Made by a program: the position numbers and the translations under genes. Below are positions 8,231-18,710 of a stretch of 64,000 bases of DNA, in pieces (positions within the stretch are counted from its first letter, which is position 1; the number at the start of each line of letters is the position of its first letter). The stretch comes from Chryseobacterium sp. ISL-6 (GTDB taxonomy: Bacteria > Bacteroidota > Bacteroidia > Flavobacteriales > Weeksellaceae): positions 1 to 64,000 of the forward strand of contig NZ_JAGGPT010000001.1 in the NCBI RefSeq assembly GCF_018613715.1. The letters run 5' to 3'. Under the pieces are notes generated by a model that did no database searches, was not told the origin of the DNA, and saw only the letters and a list, made by a program, of their open reading frames with translations.

Positions 8231-9604
8231 ATGAAAAAAACACTTGCTGTTCTTATATTTTCTACACAAATAGTTTTTGCTCAAGATATTACTCAAAAAT
8301 TAGATGATGCTACGAAAGATTTGATGAACTCTTCGGGAGGGATTGCATCCAGTTTATCTTTTTATGTAGCAGATGAAAAGGGAAATTTAATTTATGAATA
8401 TCAAGGTAATAAAGGACTTTCTACAGCATCTACACAGAAAATATTTACAGCAGGAGCGGCATTGGAAACGTTAGGGAAAGATTATACTTTCAAAACGACA
8501 TCAAGCTACTCAGGTGCTATCTCAGGAAGTACCTTAAATGGAAATCTTTTTATTGCTTCCAATGGAGATCCGACCTTGGGAAGCTGGAGGTATGAAGCTT
8601 ATAAGCCCGAAAGTTTTAAGAAAAAACTCATTGAAGCTATTAAAACATTGGGGGTAGCAAAGATTTCTGGAGATTTAATTATTGATGATTCTTATTTTGA
8701 TCATCAGACTATTCCCGGCGGCTGGCCCTGGGATGATCTTGGAAACTATTATGGAGCTGGAGTATGGGGAGTGAATTGGCGAGAAAATCAATTTGACATC
8801 AATATAAACGGAACTGAATTTAAAAGCTTTTCTTATCCTTTAGAAGGGGTACAATGGCTAAATGATCTGAATGCTGGTGGAAGTTCCGACCAGAGTCTTA
8901 TTTTTACTGCACCACGCTCTAATGTGGCCCTGATTAATGGAACCTTACCAAGCGGTAAAACAGTAACGGTATCAGGAGCTACTCCTAATCCACCATTACA
9001 GTTAGGGGTGGAGGTGAAACAGTGGCTTAAAGAATCAGGAATTGATTTTTCGGGAAAAGTAATTACCAATTCGCAACTTGAAATGGAAGGAAAACAACCT
9101 CTTGAAACTCCAAAGAAAAATATAATCCTTACATATCAATCACCAACATTGGATAAAATTATTTATTGGTTTTTAAGAAAAAGTATTAACCTTTATGGTG
9201 AAACGTTAATTAAAACTTTAGGAAAAGAGAAAAAAGGAAATTCAAGTTTTAAAAGTGGAGTAGCTTACCTTAAAGAATTTTGGAAATCGAATGGTATCAA
9301 TCCGAATATGATCAATTTTGCGGACGGAAGTGGCCTTTCTCCACAGAATTATGTTTCAGCAAAAGCAGAAGTACAGGCTTTATTATATGCTAAAAAACAA
9401 TCTTGGTTTGAATCTTATTATGATGGTTTTCCTACTCAGGAGAATGGGATGAAAATGAAAAGTGGTACCATGAGGGATACAAAATCTTTTGCAGGGTATC
9501 AAACGGCTAAAGATGGAAAAAAATACGTATTTTCTATAATTATTAATAACTATCAGGGAAGTGGAAATGCAGAATTGCAAAAAATTCTGAATATTCTAAA
9601 ATAA
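8231..9604 (+). CDS. dacB: D-alanyl-D-alanine carboxypeptidase/endopeptidase, PBP4 type (S13)
   Basis: The gene encodes 457 residues with a signal peptide ending near FAQ (residue 18). The three penicillin-binding motifs are visible: Ser67-Thr-Gln-Lys70 (SxxK), Ser318-Ile-Asn320 (SxN) and Lys410-Ser-Gly-Thr (KTG-like). The large insertion between the first two motifs is typical of PBP4/DacB. It trims or cuts peptidoglycan cross-links in the periplasm. The histidine kinase gene starts 7 nt downstream, so the two genes are probably co-transcribed. Confidence 0.9.
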   Translation: MKKTLAVLIFSTQIVFAQDITQKLDDATKDLMNSSGGIASSLSFYVADEKGNLIYEYQGNKGLSTASTQKIFTAGAALETLGKDYTFKTTSSYSGAISGSTLNGNLFIASNGDPTLGSWRYEAYKPESFKKKLIEAIKTLGVAKISGDLIIDDSYFDHQTIPGGWPWDDLGNYYGAGVWGVNWRENQFDININGTEFKSFSYPLEGVQWLNDLNAGGSSDQSLIFTAPRSNVALINGTLPSGKTVTVSGATPNPPLQLGVEVKQWLKESGIDFSGKVITNSQLEMEGKQPLETPKKNIILTYQSPTLDKIIYWFLRKSINLYGETLIKTLGKEKKGNSSFKSGVAYLKEFWKSNGINPNMINFADGSGLSPQNYVSAKAEVQALLYAKKQSWFESYYDGFPTQENGMKMKSGTMRDTKSFAGYQTAKDGKKYVFSIIINNYQGSGNAELQKILNILK

Positions 9605-9611
9605 AGGAGTA

Positions 9612-10781
9612 ATGAAAAATCGTCCGTTTTTATCGAGGATCAATAACTGGTTTGTATTTACATTACTTACGGTAATCGTTATTGCCTTGATCGTCTCTTC
9701 GAATATTCTCATTAAAAACTTAAGAGAGAAAGAGGCAGAAAGGATAAAAGTTTTCGCTACTGCCATAAAAATTTTACAGGATAACAAGCAGAAAAGCTCA
9801 GAAACACAAGAACTATTATTTGCGATCTTAACTGAGAATGATCAGATCCCATCGATTTTAACGGATGAAAATAAAGAACCTTTTATTTTTGAAGGAAGTT
9901 CACGGAATATTGCGAAAGAAATTCTTGCAAACCCACAGGAACTAAGAAAACTGATCGCAAAAATGGAAAATAATTATGCACCATTTGAAATTGAAGTGGC
10001 CAATGGTGATAAGCAGTTTGTTTTCTATGATAACTCATCACTGCTTAATAACCTAAGGTACTATCCTTATTTTCTGGGTTTATTCATACTCTCTTATCTG
10101 TTATTTTCATTCTGGTTCCTAAGAACGATTAAAAAGACCGACGAAGGATATGTCTGGGCCGGATTAGCAAAGGAAACAGCCCACCAGATAGGAACACCTC
10201 TTTCATCCATGATTGGATGGATGGAAATCATGAAATTGGAAAGTCCGGAATCTGAAGGGATTTATGAGATCGAAAAAGATATAGAAAGATTGAGAACCAT
10301 CTCCGAGAGATTTTCGAAAATTGGATCTGTACCGGAGCTGAATGATATGAATTTTAATCAGATGATTCAGGAAAATTATGAATATTTAAAATCACGGATC
10401 TCTAAGAAGATCAGTTTTACCTTACAGTTGCCAACATATGTTATTTTGGTTCCCCACAATAAGATTCTGATGAGCTGGGTGATTGAAAATTTAGTTAAAA
10501 ATGCGGTAGATGCAATGAAAGGGGAAGGTTCATTACAGATGTCTGTTTTTGAAAGAAATAAAAATATTCTGGTGGAAGTAAAAGATAGTGGAAGCGGAAT
10601 GACAAAAAATCAGGCGAGAAATGCTTTTAAACCCGGTTATTCTACAAAGAAACGGGGGTGGGGATTGGGATTGTCGCTGGCAAAAAGAGTGGTACAGGAA
10701 TACCATAATGGAGATATCAAAATCTCACAAACAGAAGTTGGAAAAGGAACTACTTTTAGGATAACCATTAAGAAAGCTTAA
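9612..10781 (+). CDS. membrane sensor histidine kinase without an adjacent response regulator
   Basis: This 389-residue protein has a membrane segment at about 15-34 and a second at about 153-171, which frame an extracytoplasmic sensor of about 115 residues. The HisKA H-box has phospho-acceptor His191 in KETAHQIGTPL. The ATPase domain shows the N box NAVDAM, the G1 box DSGSGM and the G2 box RGWGLGL. It should autophosphorylate and signal envelope conditions. It lies 7 nt after dacB, which hints at cell-wall sensing. No receiver-domain gene occurs next to it, so its partner must be encoded elsewhere. Confidence 0.9.
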   Translation: MKNRPFLSRINNWFVFTLLTVIVIALIVSSNILIKNLREKEAERIKVFATAIKILQDNKQKSSETQELLFAILTENDQIPSILTDENKEPFIFEGSSRNIAKEILANPQELRKLIAKMENNYAPFEIEVANGDKQFVFYDNSSLLNNLRYYPYFLGLFILSYLLFSFWFLRTIKKTDEGYVWAGLAKETAHQIGTPLSSMIGWMEIMKLESPESEGIYEIEKDIERLRTISERFSKIGSVPELNDMNFNQMIQENYEYLKSRISKKISFTLQLPTYVILVPHNKILMSWVIENLVKNAVDAMKGEGSLQMSVFERNKNILVEVKDSGSGMTKNQARNAFKPGYSTKKRGWGLGLSLAKRVVQEYHNGDIKISQTEVGKGTTFRITIKKA

Positions 10782-10818
10782 TTAATTTATATTTAGTCTT
10801 ACTATACTTGAATAAAAC

Positions 10819-10848
10819 AAAAAAGCGGGGATTAGTCCCCGCTTTTTT
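10819..10848. terminator. bidirectional terminator
   Basis: The stem AAGCGGGGA / TCCCCGCTT with A and T runs on its two sides separates the histidine kinase gene from the convergent M61 peptidase gene. Confidence 0.9.
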
Positions 10849-10863
10849 GTTATTGTCATTTTG

Positions 10864-12720
10864 TTATTTCTTGCCAGTTAACCACTGATCCTGCAGTTTT
10901 TGTTCCGCTGGTGTTGGGCTAGCTTTAAACTGAAGTGATTCTTTTGTCAGTTTATCTAAAATTGCTTTTCCCTTAAGATCTATTTTATCAGTCTTGTCAC
11001 CATTTTTTCTTAAGACAGTTACAGTAACATTTTGTCCGTCCTTAATTGTTTTGGTATAACTGATGAAAGCAGGTATGTTTTTAACATCAATCGTTTTTCC
11101 GTCTATTGCAAATACTTCATCCGTGATTTTAAAACCTATACTTTTTGCAAAAGGAGATAATGGAGAATTCTCATCAAAAATAAAAGTATTATTTTTTTCA
11201 TTAAATCCTGTTTGATTTGGATCTTTGATCATCCAGAAAATAGGAGGTGTTTCCTGTTTAGTGACTTCAACACCAACCTGACTTAAATATTCTGCATAAG
11301 GAGTTGGTTGGCTGCCGGCAATATATTTGTTGTAGAAATCTTTGATCTGTGGATATCCGGTAACAGTGACTAACTCATCGATCAGTTTGTCATCTTTAAA
11401 TGGCTTGTTTTCTCCAAATCTCTGAGATAGCTTTCTGATCATATCACGATATCCCATTTCACCATTCGACAACTTCCTCAATTCAATATCCATACACATT
11501 GCAAGCAATGCTCCTTTTTCATACACATTTCGGTATTGATCTTTATATGGTTCTACAAGTACATTTTTACTCATTACTGTAAAAGGCATCGTATCATTGA
11601 AGCTTTTTGAATTGCTTATTTTCTCGCCCATTCTCTTCAGGAATTCATCTTTATTGATCAATCCTTCCTGAATCTGGAATAAATTAGCAAAATATTCTGT
11701 TCCACCTTCATACATCCAAAGATGCTGAGACATTTTAGGATCTGCATAATTAAAATAATGAATTTCTTCAGAATGTGTTTTCAGTGGATTTACTGTGTGA
11801 AAAAACTCGTGAGAAACAACATCTGTAATCGTTTGGTCAATCGCTTCTTTCGGCATTAATTCAGGTAATACAACACTTGTAGACTCATGGTGCTCCAGTG
11901 CTCCGAAACCTTTGATGTGTGGTCCGTCTGAACCAGAAAGGTAAAGCATAATTGCATACTTTTTATTGGTATTCATATCACCCAAAAACTTCTTCTGAGC
12001 AACAACCATCTTTTCAAGATTTTCTTTAAAATCTGCAGCTTTATATTTTCCTGTTGGTGAATATACCCCTAAAACCAAATCCATACCTCCTGCATTGAAA
12101 GTAATATAATCAGGTTTTGTATACATTAATGGAGAATCTGTTACTTTAGCATAATTAGCCAGGGTAAAAGTATCTGTAGCTTCTGATTTATCCTGATCTA
12201 CCAATGCTGTGGTTCCATAAAAATCATTTGGTTTCTGAATCACCAGCTGATAAGGTACATCCTGCATATCATCGATATACCCAATGAATCCATGAGTATT
12301 GATCAGGTATATTTTTCCTTCCTCGATATCTGTTCCTGAAGGAGAAAATACTGCTTTATGTTTTTCAGTATTACCTTCATCATCGAAACTATCGTTTACC
12401 AGATACGTTATCTTCGTTAAAAACTGTGCATTTTTAAGAGCATACGAATTGTCATCCACTTTAGTAAAAGCCAATTCTTTTCCTTTGTTGTCTAAGAATT
12501 TAATGCCTTCTATAAATCTGCCATAATCATCCACAGAATACGTTCCGGGAACTGTTTTTGGAAAATGGAATTTTACATTACCGGATTTCATTTTAGGGAA
12601 CTCCATGGTAACGGCCACTTTATCGTCTTTCACATTGACTAAGTCAATATTGGTTTTAATAGACTGGGCATTGGCCAGAACTGCGGCTAGAATACCTAAG
12701 CTAAGTGCTATTTTTTTCAT
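10864..12720 (-). CDS. M61-family metallopeptidase with PDZ domain
   Basis: The gene encodes 618 residues with a signal peptide (to about residue 19, ANAQS). The N-terminal beta domain is followed by a thermolysin-like catalytic region with HEFFH at 304-308. A Glu ligand is likely in YEGGTEYFA about 40 residues later. A PDZ-like domain occupies about 500-590, including FKITDEVFAIDGKTI. M61 glycyl aminopeptidases trim N-terminal residues from peptides; this one is exported to the periplasm or surface. A second zinc aminopeptidase gene (M1) lies directly upstream on the same strand, so the two may cooperate in extracellular peptide use. Confidence 0.88.
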   Translation of the reverse strand: MKKIALSLGILAAVLANAQSIKTNIDLVNVKDDKVAVTMEFPKMKSGNVKFHFPKTVPGTYSVDDYGRFIEGIKFLDNKGKELAFTKVDDNSYALKNAQFLTKITYLVNDSFDDEGNTEKHKAVFSPSGTDIEEGKIYLINTHGFIGYIDDMQDVPYQLVIQKPNDFYGTTALVDQDKSEATDTFTLANYAKVTDSPLMYTKPDYITFNAGGMDLVLGVYSPTGKYKAADFKENLEKMVVAQKKFLGDMNTNKKYAIMLYLSGSDGPHIKGFGALEHHESTSVVLPELMPKEAIDQTITDVVSHEFFHTVNPLKTHSEEIHYFNYADPKMSQHLWMYEGGTEYFANLFQIQEGLINKDEFLKRMGEKISNSKSFNDTMPFTVMSKNVLVEPYKDQYRNVYEKGALLAMCMDIELRKLSNGEMGYRDMIRKLSQRFGENKPFKDDKLIDELVTVTGYPQIKDFYNKYIAGSQPTPYAEYLSQVGVEVTKQETPPIFWMIKDPNQTGFNEKNNTFIFDENSPLSPFAKSIGFKITDEVFAIDGKTIDVKNIPAFISYTKTIKDGQNVTVTVLRKNGDKTDKIDLKGKAILDKLTKESLQFKASPTPAEQKLQDQWLTGKK

Positions 12721-12876
12721 TGATTAGAATTTATAGTTAAGTAGTTGCTCTAAAAATGATTTTGTTACAGATTGAAGTCAAATAACGTATTAAACTTTTC
12801 TTAAATTTTATTCACATAAAGTGACTAAAAAATAAAAATACTGAATTTATGATTTAATAATCTTGAATTTTTACTT

Positions 12877-14508
12877 CTATTGCACCTTCTTATAGTTGAT
12901 ATAATAATTCTTATTAAACTCTATTGGGGTACCTTTTTTCAACTTTACCGTCTGCCATTCTTGGGTTGGAGTTATCGTTTGATCTCCATCTATTCTGATA
13001 GGAAGTTTAATATTCTTAACGACGTTCGTATATCTGAATTTTAACGTTTCTCCTTGCTGAGAATATTCAAGTGTAGGAATTTTAATTGTTCTTAAGTATT
13101 GATTAAAGATACTTGAAAAATCAATACCCGATTTAGAATTGATATAATTTTCAATTTGTTGAGTAGTTACAGTCTGATGATAGAATTCTTTATTTAAACC
13201 TCTTAAGATCTGTCTGAATTTGTCATCGTTATTGATTATCTGTCTGATGGTGTGGATCATATTCGCTCCTTTAGGATACATATCTCCACTGCCTTCATTG
13301 CGAACTCCATATTTACCAATAATCGGAACATCGTTACTTACAATATTTCGAATTCCGATTGCATAAATATCCGCAGATTTTTTATCCAGGTATTTTTCGG
13401 TGAAAAGAACCTCAGAATAGTTGGTGAAGCTTTCATGGATCCACATATCAGCCTGGTCTTTTGCTGTAATATTATTGGCAAACCATTCATGTCCGCTTTC
13501 ATGAATAATAATAAAATCCCATTTCAGTCCAACCCCAGTTCCGGATAAGTCTTTTCCCAGATACCCATTCATATATTTATTTCCGTAAGCAACACTACTT
13601 TGATGTTCCATTCCCAGGTAAGGGGAGTCAACCAGTTTATAAGAATCTTCATAGAAAGGATATGGGCCAAACCAATACTCAAAGGCTGAAAGCATTGGCT
13701 TTACCTGTTGGAATTGTTTTTTTGCTTTATCTAAATTGTAATCCAATACCCAATAATCCAGATCCAGTTTTCCTTTTTCACCATTAAAAGTATCTTTAAA
13801 GTTTACATATTTTCCAATGTTTGGAATGATAGAGTAGGCATTAATAGGATTTTTAACCTCCCAGGTGTATGTGGTTTTATCGCCTTCTGTTTTTTTATCA
13901 ATTAATTTTCCATTCCCCACACCTACAAGATCTTTAGGTGTAATAATCTTCATGATCATTCCATTGTCAGGTTCATCACTCCAGATATCTTTGGTAGGAA
14001 GCCATATTGAAGCTCCGATTCCTTCATCAGCAACACTCATCCATGGATTTCCATTTTCATCTTTGGTAAAAACCCAGCCTCCATCCCAAGGTGCCTTTTT
14101 AGCAATGACAGGATTTCCGGAATAGGTAACATCGATGGTATATTTTTCTCCTTTTTTAAAATTCTTATTGGTCGTAATAAAAATAAAATCACCATCCTGT
14201 TTGAATTCACTAATAGGAAGACTTCCTTCTATTTTATCAGCTTTCATAGGTTTTTGGAGATCAATTTGAAAGATGGGGTTAGTTACGTCCTTGATGATCT
14301 CAAAACTGATTTTATTTGTTCCCTTGATGCTTTTCTGGTCGAAATCGGGTTCTACCGAAAGCTCATACTTCTTAACATCCCAAAAGTTTCTGAATTTAGT
14401 GTTAGACCCTTTTAAAGTATCTTGTTTTGTAAAGGTTTCAGGTTTCTCGAAGAACTGACCAAAAGCCAGGCCTGATGCAAATAAAAGTGTATATGATAGT
14501 TTTTTCAT
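12877..14508 (-). CDS. secreted M1-family zinc aminopeptidase
   Basis: This 543-residue protein has a signal peptide ending near FGQ (residue 18). The M1 hallmarks are present: exopeptidase motif GMEHQ at 299-303 and HESGH at 336-340, followed after 18 residues by Glu359. It lacks the long C-terminal ERAP-like domain, so it is a short M1 form common in Bacteroidota. It removes N-terminal amino acids from peptides outside the cytoplasm. It has its own promoter and is followed by the M61 gene 156 bp downstream. Confidence 0.9.
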   Translation of the reverse strand: MKKLSYTLLFASGLAFGQFFEKPETFTKQDTLKGSNTKFRNFWDVKKYELSVEPDFDQKSIKGTNKISFEIIKDVTNPIFQIDLQKPMKADKIEGSLPISEFKQDGDFIFITTNKNFKKGEKYTIDVTYSGNPVIAKKAPWDGGWVFTKDENGNPWMSVADEGIGASIWLPTKDIWSDEPDNGMIMKIITPKDLVGVGNGKLIDKKTEGDKTTYTWEVKNPINAYSIIPNIGKYVNFKDTFNGEKGKLDLDYWVLDYNLDKAKKQFQQVKPMLSAFEYWFGPYPFYEDSYKLVDSPYLGMEHQSSVAYGNKYMNGYLGKDLSGTGVGLKWDFIIIHESGHEWFANNITAKDQADMWIHESFTNYSEVLFTEKYLDKKSADIYAIGIRNIVSNDVPIIGKYGVRNEGSGDMYPKGANMIHTIRQIINNDDKFRQILRGLNKEFYHQTVTTQQIENYINSKSGIDFSSIFNQYLRTIKIPTLEYSQQGETLKFRYTNVVKNIKLPIRIDGDQTITPTQEWQTVKLKKGTPIEFNKNYYINYKKVQ

Positions 14509-14533
14509 TTTTAAACTTTATTAATAATCTTTT

Positions 14534-14561
14534 CAAAAATAGAAAATTAAATTAACAGCAA
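14534..14561 (-). promoter_or_regulatory. promoter of the M1 aminopeptidase gene
   Basis: On the minus strand TTG (14559-14561) is followed after 17 nt by TATTTTTG (14534-14541), about 25 nt before the start codon. Confidence 0.5.
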
Positions 14562-14617
14562 AATTGTGAAAAAGCAAAAATATAAATAATGGAAAGAAAT
14601 TGTCCGTATTAAAAGCA

Positions 14618-14646
14618 TAAAAAAGCCCGGCTGCATTGCCGGGCTT
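14618..14646 (-). terminator. terminator of the T9SS protease gene
   Basis: The stem AAGCCCGG / CCGGGCTT with an 8-nt loop is followed on the minus strand by a T run, directly behind the stop codon at 14667. Confidence 0.88.
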
Positions 14647-14666
14647 AACCTAAAGAATTTTATTTT

Positions 14667-17621
14667 TTACTTTTTAATAAATTTCAAATTGGAAGTTGTG
14701 TTTTTGTCTTCTATTGAAATGACATAAGCTCCTGCAGTCAGTTTTGATACCGAGATTTTATTATCTGTGATCTGGCCAGTCATTACAATCTGGCCAGTCA
14801 TATTAATGATGGTATATTTGGCTTTTGCGGAAACTTTAGTTACGTTTAATAGGTCGCTTGTTGGATTAGGATAAAGCTGAATGGAATCATTGTCCTTTGT
14901 TATGTTGTTGGTATTAAGTGTATTATCCTGTATTCTGATTGGGTAGTCCTCAATCTCTCCGTATGATGGACTGATACATGCATCTAGTGGCTGCTCGTCA
15001 CTCATCATCACTCTCATTATAGTATCTTTTCCTGTATAGGCATTTGCAGGTACTGAGAAGGTTCCGGAAACAGGGGTTGTTTCATCAGGAGCACTGGTGA
15101 AAATTATTTCATAATCGGAAAAGATTCCATCTCTATTGAAATCTATCCAAGCGGTTACTCCATCGCTAAATTGACCTTCCGGCCATTGTTTTGTTATGCT
15201 AATTTCATTACCTGAAGATCCTTTTGTAAGGGTAATTAGTTTTGTAGGATCTGTAGTATAGTCTGTATAAGGTGATGGACCACTGTCATTTGAAATAGCA
15301 GACATTCCATTAGGGGTTACTGTAACATTGGATATGAATTCAAATCTAGGAAATGAAGAAACTGTACAAGGAGAAATTGTAAGAGTTGTGAAGTTAATAG
15401 ATGTAGAATAGTTCCCGATAGTGGATCCACATATATTGGCTATCTGAACTTCATATTGGGTATCTTCATCTAATCCGGAAGCATAATAAGAGTTTGTTGC
15501 TACAGGAGTTGTTGTCCATGTGGCAGTTCCTGTTTTTCTATACATTAGTGAATAGGTAGCTCCTTGCAGGGCAGGCCAGTTTATGCTGGCAGAAGATTTT
15601 GTAATCCCGGAAATAGAAACTCCTGTTGGAGCTGTTGAAGAACAGGCTTCTGAGGCTGAGACAGTAGCATTGCCTATGGCATAAAATATATTATCGACAG
15701 CACTTACCCTTATTTTTAAACTTGAACCTGTGGCAAGCGAAGCGAATGAATAGGGCTCTGCTCCATCATTAGGGGTCGATGGGGTAATAACTGTCCAAGT
15801 ATTTCCATTATCTGTAGTATAGTCTATTTTAACGTTTGATACATTATAGATGCTGTTATTAGTATCTACAACATCCCAGGTAATAGCTCCGGGTATATCA
15901 TTGTACACTGTAGATGAGGTTACTTTAAATGGCCCATCATTCCCAACAACTATTTTGGCTAGAGCACTTTGTGTCTGCTGTTGAGTAACAGCTGGATTAT
16001 TGTCTCTTACAGTTACCTTAAAGTTCATTTCTCTGGTTACATCGGATACGGTTTCCCAATCCTGAGTGTTGGTAAGGGTTCCATTAAGAACACTTGAAAA
16101 CTTTGGAAAATATCGTGTTGGGGAATCTGTAGGAAGTAATGATCTGAAATTGGCTCCATCAGTTCGGGTAGGACTTACCTGATCAAGCGTAGTTGATGCA
16201 AGATCATATTGCTCCCATGTATAGGTCATCGGGTCATTTTCTGTATCTATTGCAGAGGCTGTCAATACGAAGGCGGTTCCTTTGGGAATTGTTTTATTAG
16301 TAAATGCTTGTATTGTCGGTGGAGTGTTTGTAATAGGGGTTACAATACCGCAATTTTGAGAGTTTGTATATGCCTGTACCTGTTCAATGTTTCTGATGTG
16401 AAAATAAGGATCTGAATTCATCTGTACATTAGCGGTGGTAATTCCTGCATATCCCATAATCGTTGACCCTGATCCGGGCTCCATTTGAGAGCCATGTAGC
16501 TTAGTAGACATTGTGTGTTCAGCACCAAACTGATGGCCTAATTCATGGGCAACGAAGTCTATATCAAAGGTATCGCCGTATGGTTGATCAACTGTGCTAG
16601 GTGAGGTGATCCCTGCTCCTTTTGAAGTTTTATCATCATTATTGAAAGGGTTTCTACATACATTTCCGATATCACCAGCAAGTCCTCCGGCACCTCTGTG
16701 TCCAAAGAAGTGTCCAATATCGTAAGCGTTGTTACCTATGGTAGAGGTAAGGGTTTGTTGGATCTCTAAAATCCATTCCTCAGGATAGTTCCACCTGCTC
16801 TTTTGTACATCCCATATAACATCTGAATAAGGATCTGTAGCAGGATCCGTAAATATCAGCTGTGGGAGATCCTGAACAATCATATGGACACCAAAGTCCT
16901 TTTCAAAAACACCATTTACCCGGTTCATGGTTGTATTGATGCGGGCTGCAGCACCAGGAACACCTCCTGCGAGTTGGGTATATTCACCATTTACAGAGAT
17001 CGCTAATCTGTACGTTCTGTATTTCTGGTCATTACTTTTAGCCAAATTTCCTATATTATTGCCATTTCTTTTTGATCGCAATAACTTTTTCATCTGCTTT
17101 TTTGATTGCTCAGATTCGGATGTTTTACATTCAAAAGGACTCCCGTCCGATGTTTTATTAGATTTAAAGAATACTCCGTATACATCTTTTTCTTTATTGA
17201 TGGGTTCTATAAATTCATATTGCCCTGTTTTGGTATCAAAAAGCATCGACTGGAAATCATTGGGAGCAGTACTGAATCTAATCTGCTTACTGGGATTATC
17301 CAATCCAACACCTGAATAGGCTCCAAGCTCATATCTGTCAGCCATTGATTTTTCAACTGAAGGGGAACTGTAAACAGAGAATCTTTCAATCCTGCCGTTT
17401 GTTGTAGGTAAAGAAATAACTACAGGAGTAGCTCCTTTTCCAGCTTCTGGTGCATTTTTCAAAAGCTCTCTCAGGGAATTGAGATCAACTTTATAAGAAT
17501 AGATTACCTTTACTTCTTTCCTTATTGGAGTGATCTTTTGGGAAATAGGCTCCCAACGCTGTGCATGTAAACTCGTTAGGCTGGTAGCTAACGCAAATGC
17601 GAAAATAAATTTCTTGTTCAT
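14667..17621 (-). CDS. secreted reprolysin-like (M12B) metalloprotease with T9SS type A sorting domain
   Basis: The gene encodes 984 residues. In order, there is a signal peptide (to about 20, LHA/QRW) and a propeptide-like region to about 195. The metzincin domain has the full zinc motif HELGHQFGAEH at 359-369 and Met-turn candidate TIMGYAG further on. Next are an Ig-like part, a fibronectin type III-like domain and a GEVED-type domain (WIDFNRDGIFSDYE). The last 70 residues carry the type A secretion signal (LYPNPTSDLLNV to LKFIKK). The protein is exported across the outer membrane by the type IX system and degrades external protein. It is a single gene with its own terminator. Confidence 0.92.
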   Translation of the reverse strand: MNKKFIFAFALATSLTSLHAQRWEPISQKITPIRKEVKVIYSYKVDLNSLRELLKNAPEAGKGATPVVISLPTTNGRIERFSVYSSPSVEKSMADRYELGAYSGVGLDNPSKQIRFSTAPNDFQSMLFDTKTGQYEFIEPINKEKDVYGVFFKSNKTSDGSPFECKTSESEQSKKQMKKLLRSKRNGNNIGNLAKSNDQKYRTYRLAISVNGEYTQLAGGVPGAAARINTTMNRVNGVFEKDFGVHMIVQDLPQLIFTDPATDPYSDVIWDVQKSRWNYPEEWILEIQQTLTSTIGNNAYDIGHFFGHRGAGGLAGDIGNVCRNPFNNDDKTSKGAGITSPSTVDQPYGDTFDIDFVAHELGHQFGAEHTMSTKLHGSQMEPGSGSTIMGYAGITTANVQMNSDPYFHIRNIEQVQAYTNSQNCGIVTPITNTPPTIQAFTNKTIPKGTAFVLTASAIDTENDPMTYTWEQYDLASTTLDQVSPTRTDGANFRSLLPTDSPTRYFPKFSSVLNGTLTNTQDWETVSDVTREMNFKVTVRDNNPAVTQQQTQSALAKIVVGNDGPFKVTSSTVYNDIPGAITWDVVDTNNSIYNVSNVKIDYTTDNGNTWTVITPSTPNDGAEPYSFASLATGSSLKIRVSAVDNIFYAIGNATVSASEACSSTAPTGVSISGITKSSASINWPALQGATYSLMYRKTGTATWTTTPVATNSYYASGLDEDTQYEVQIANICGSTIGNYSTSINFTTLTISPCTVSSFPRFEFISNVTVTPNGMSAISNDSGPSPYTDYTTDPTKLITLTKGSSGNEISITKQWPEGQFSDGVTAWIDFNRDGIFSDYEIIFTSAPDETTPVSGTFSVPANAYTGKDTIMRVMMSDEQPLDACISPSYGEIEDYPIRIQDNTLNTNNITKDNDSIQLYPNPTSDLLNVTKVSAKAKYTIINMTGQIVMTGQITDNKISVSKLTAGAYVISIEDKNTTSNLKFIKK

Positions 17622-17826
17622 CGTGTTTATAATTAAATTGATTTAATTTATGTTTTTGTTGCAAAAATAAACATTTAATTATAAGAATATTTGTTTTTAT
17701 GCTTATTTTATGATTTTTGTTTGTTTATATGAGTGTTTTTTTTATAATAATGATAATTTGTTTATTATTTGTTTTAATGCTGTTGTTTTAAAGAAAAAAA
17801 TAATTTGAGTATTTAATGTTTACAGG

Positions 17827-17866
17827 AAAAAGAGCCGATTCTCAATGATGAAAACCGGCTCTTTTT
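17827..17866 (-). terminator. terminator of tatC
   Basis: The arms AAAAAGAGCCG / CGGCTCTTTTT enclose an 18-nt loop about 17 nt behind the tatC stop. The T run on the minus side supports termination of tatC. Confidence 0.8.
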
Positions 17867-17882
17867 ATTATAAATTAATTAT

Positions 17883-18710
17883 TTATTTCTGAACGACAGG
17901 AAGATTTCCGTCACGCTTCTGAACTTTTTTGTAGGTGTAAGAACACATTACAATACTGAATTCATACAATAAAAGCAACGGTAATGCTGCCATGATCATG
18001 CTTAAAACATCTGCAGGAGTTATAATAGCAGCGACTACCATAATAAGAACAATGGCATGTCTGCGGTAAGTCCGCATGAATTTTGGATTTAAAATTCCTA
18101 TGCTTGTAAGGAAGTAAATCAGAATTGGAAAAAGGAAAACAACCCCCATTCCCAGAACTACCTGTAAAAACAAAGTGGTATAATCACTTAAATCGTAAAG
18201 GGGGATAATGATATCTGAAATCTTAAAGATCACCCCAAAGTTAACCGCAAAAGGAAGGATTAAAAAATATCCGGATAAAACTCCTGACATAAATAAAATC
18301 CAAACTGCATTGATAATGAAAATTGAGTTTTTCCTTTCATTAGGATGTAAAGCAGGACCTATAAAACGCCATAATTCCCATACAATATATGGAAATGCCA
18401 AAACAATCCCGCCAAAAATAGAAACAGCCATCATTACATTGAACTGTTGGTAAAGTCTTTGTACACGAACAGGAAATTCTTTAGGTAGATGAATACTATC
18501 ACTTCCTAATATTATTCTTGAAAAATGATTGACAATTCTAAAAGTAGGGAAGTCATTTCTTGTAGGTCCAAAAAAGATATGGTCCATGATCCAATTGATA
18601 TTAAAACCAATAATAAAAGCGGCGATTATAATAGCAATAATTGAGCGGACAAGATGACCTCTTAATTCTCCAATATGTCCCAGAAAGGACATTTCTTTAC
18701 CTTCACTCAC
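17883..18710 (-). CDS. tatC: Sec-independent protein translocase subunit TatC
   Basis: The 275-residue protein starts with the cytoplasmic segment FLGHIGELRGHLVRS, where the conserved Glu/Arg region recognises twin-arginine signals. About six membrane segments follow (near 17-36, 93-112, 130-152, 180-205, 222-240 and 242-258). With TatA it exports folded, cofactor-containing proteins across the inner membrane. TatA is not in this window. The upstream kdsD gene is on the same strand with a 105-bp gap. Confidence 0.93.
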   Translation of the reverse strand: MSEGKEMSFLGHIGELRGHLVRSIIAIIIAAFIIGFNINWIMDHIFFGPTRNDFPTFRIVNHFSRIILGSDSIHLPKEFPVRVQRLYQQFNVMMAVSIFGGIVLAFPYIVWELWRFIGPALHPNERKNSIFIINAVWILFMSGVLSGYFLILPFAVNFGVIFKISDIIIPLYDLSDYTTLFLQVVLGMGVVFLFPILIYFLTSIGILNPKFMRTYRRHAIVLIMVVAAIITPADVLSMIMAALPLLLLYEFSIVMCSYTYKKVQKRDGNLPVVQK

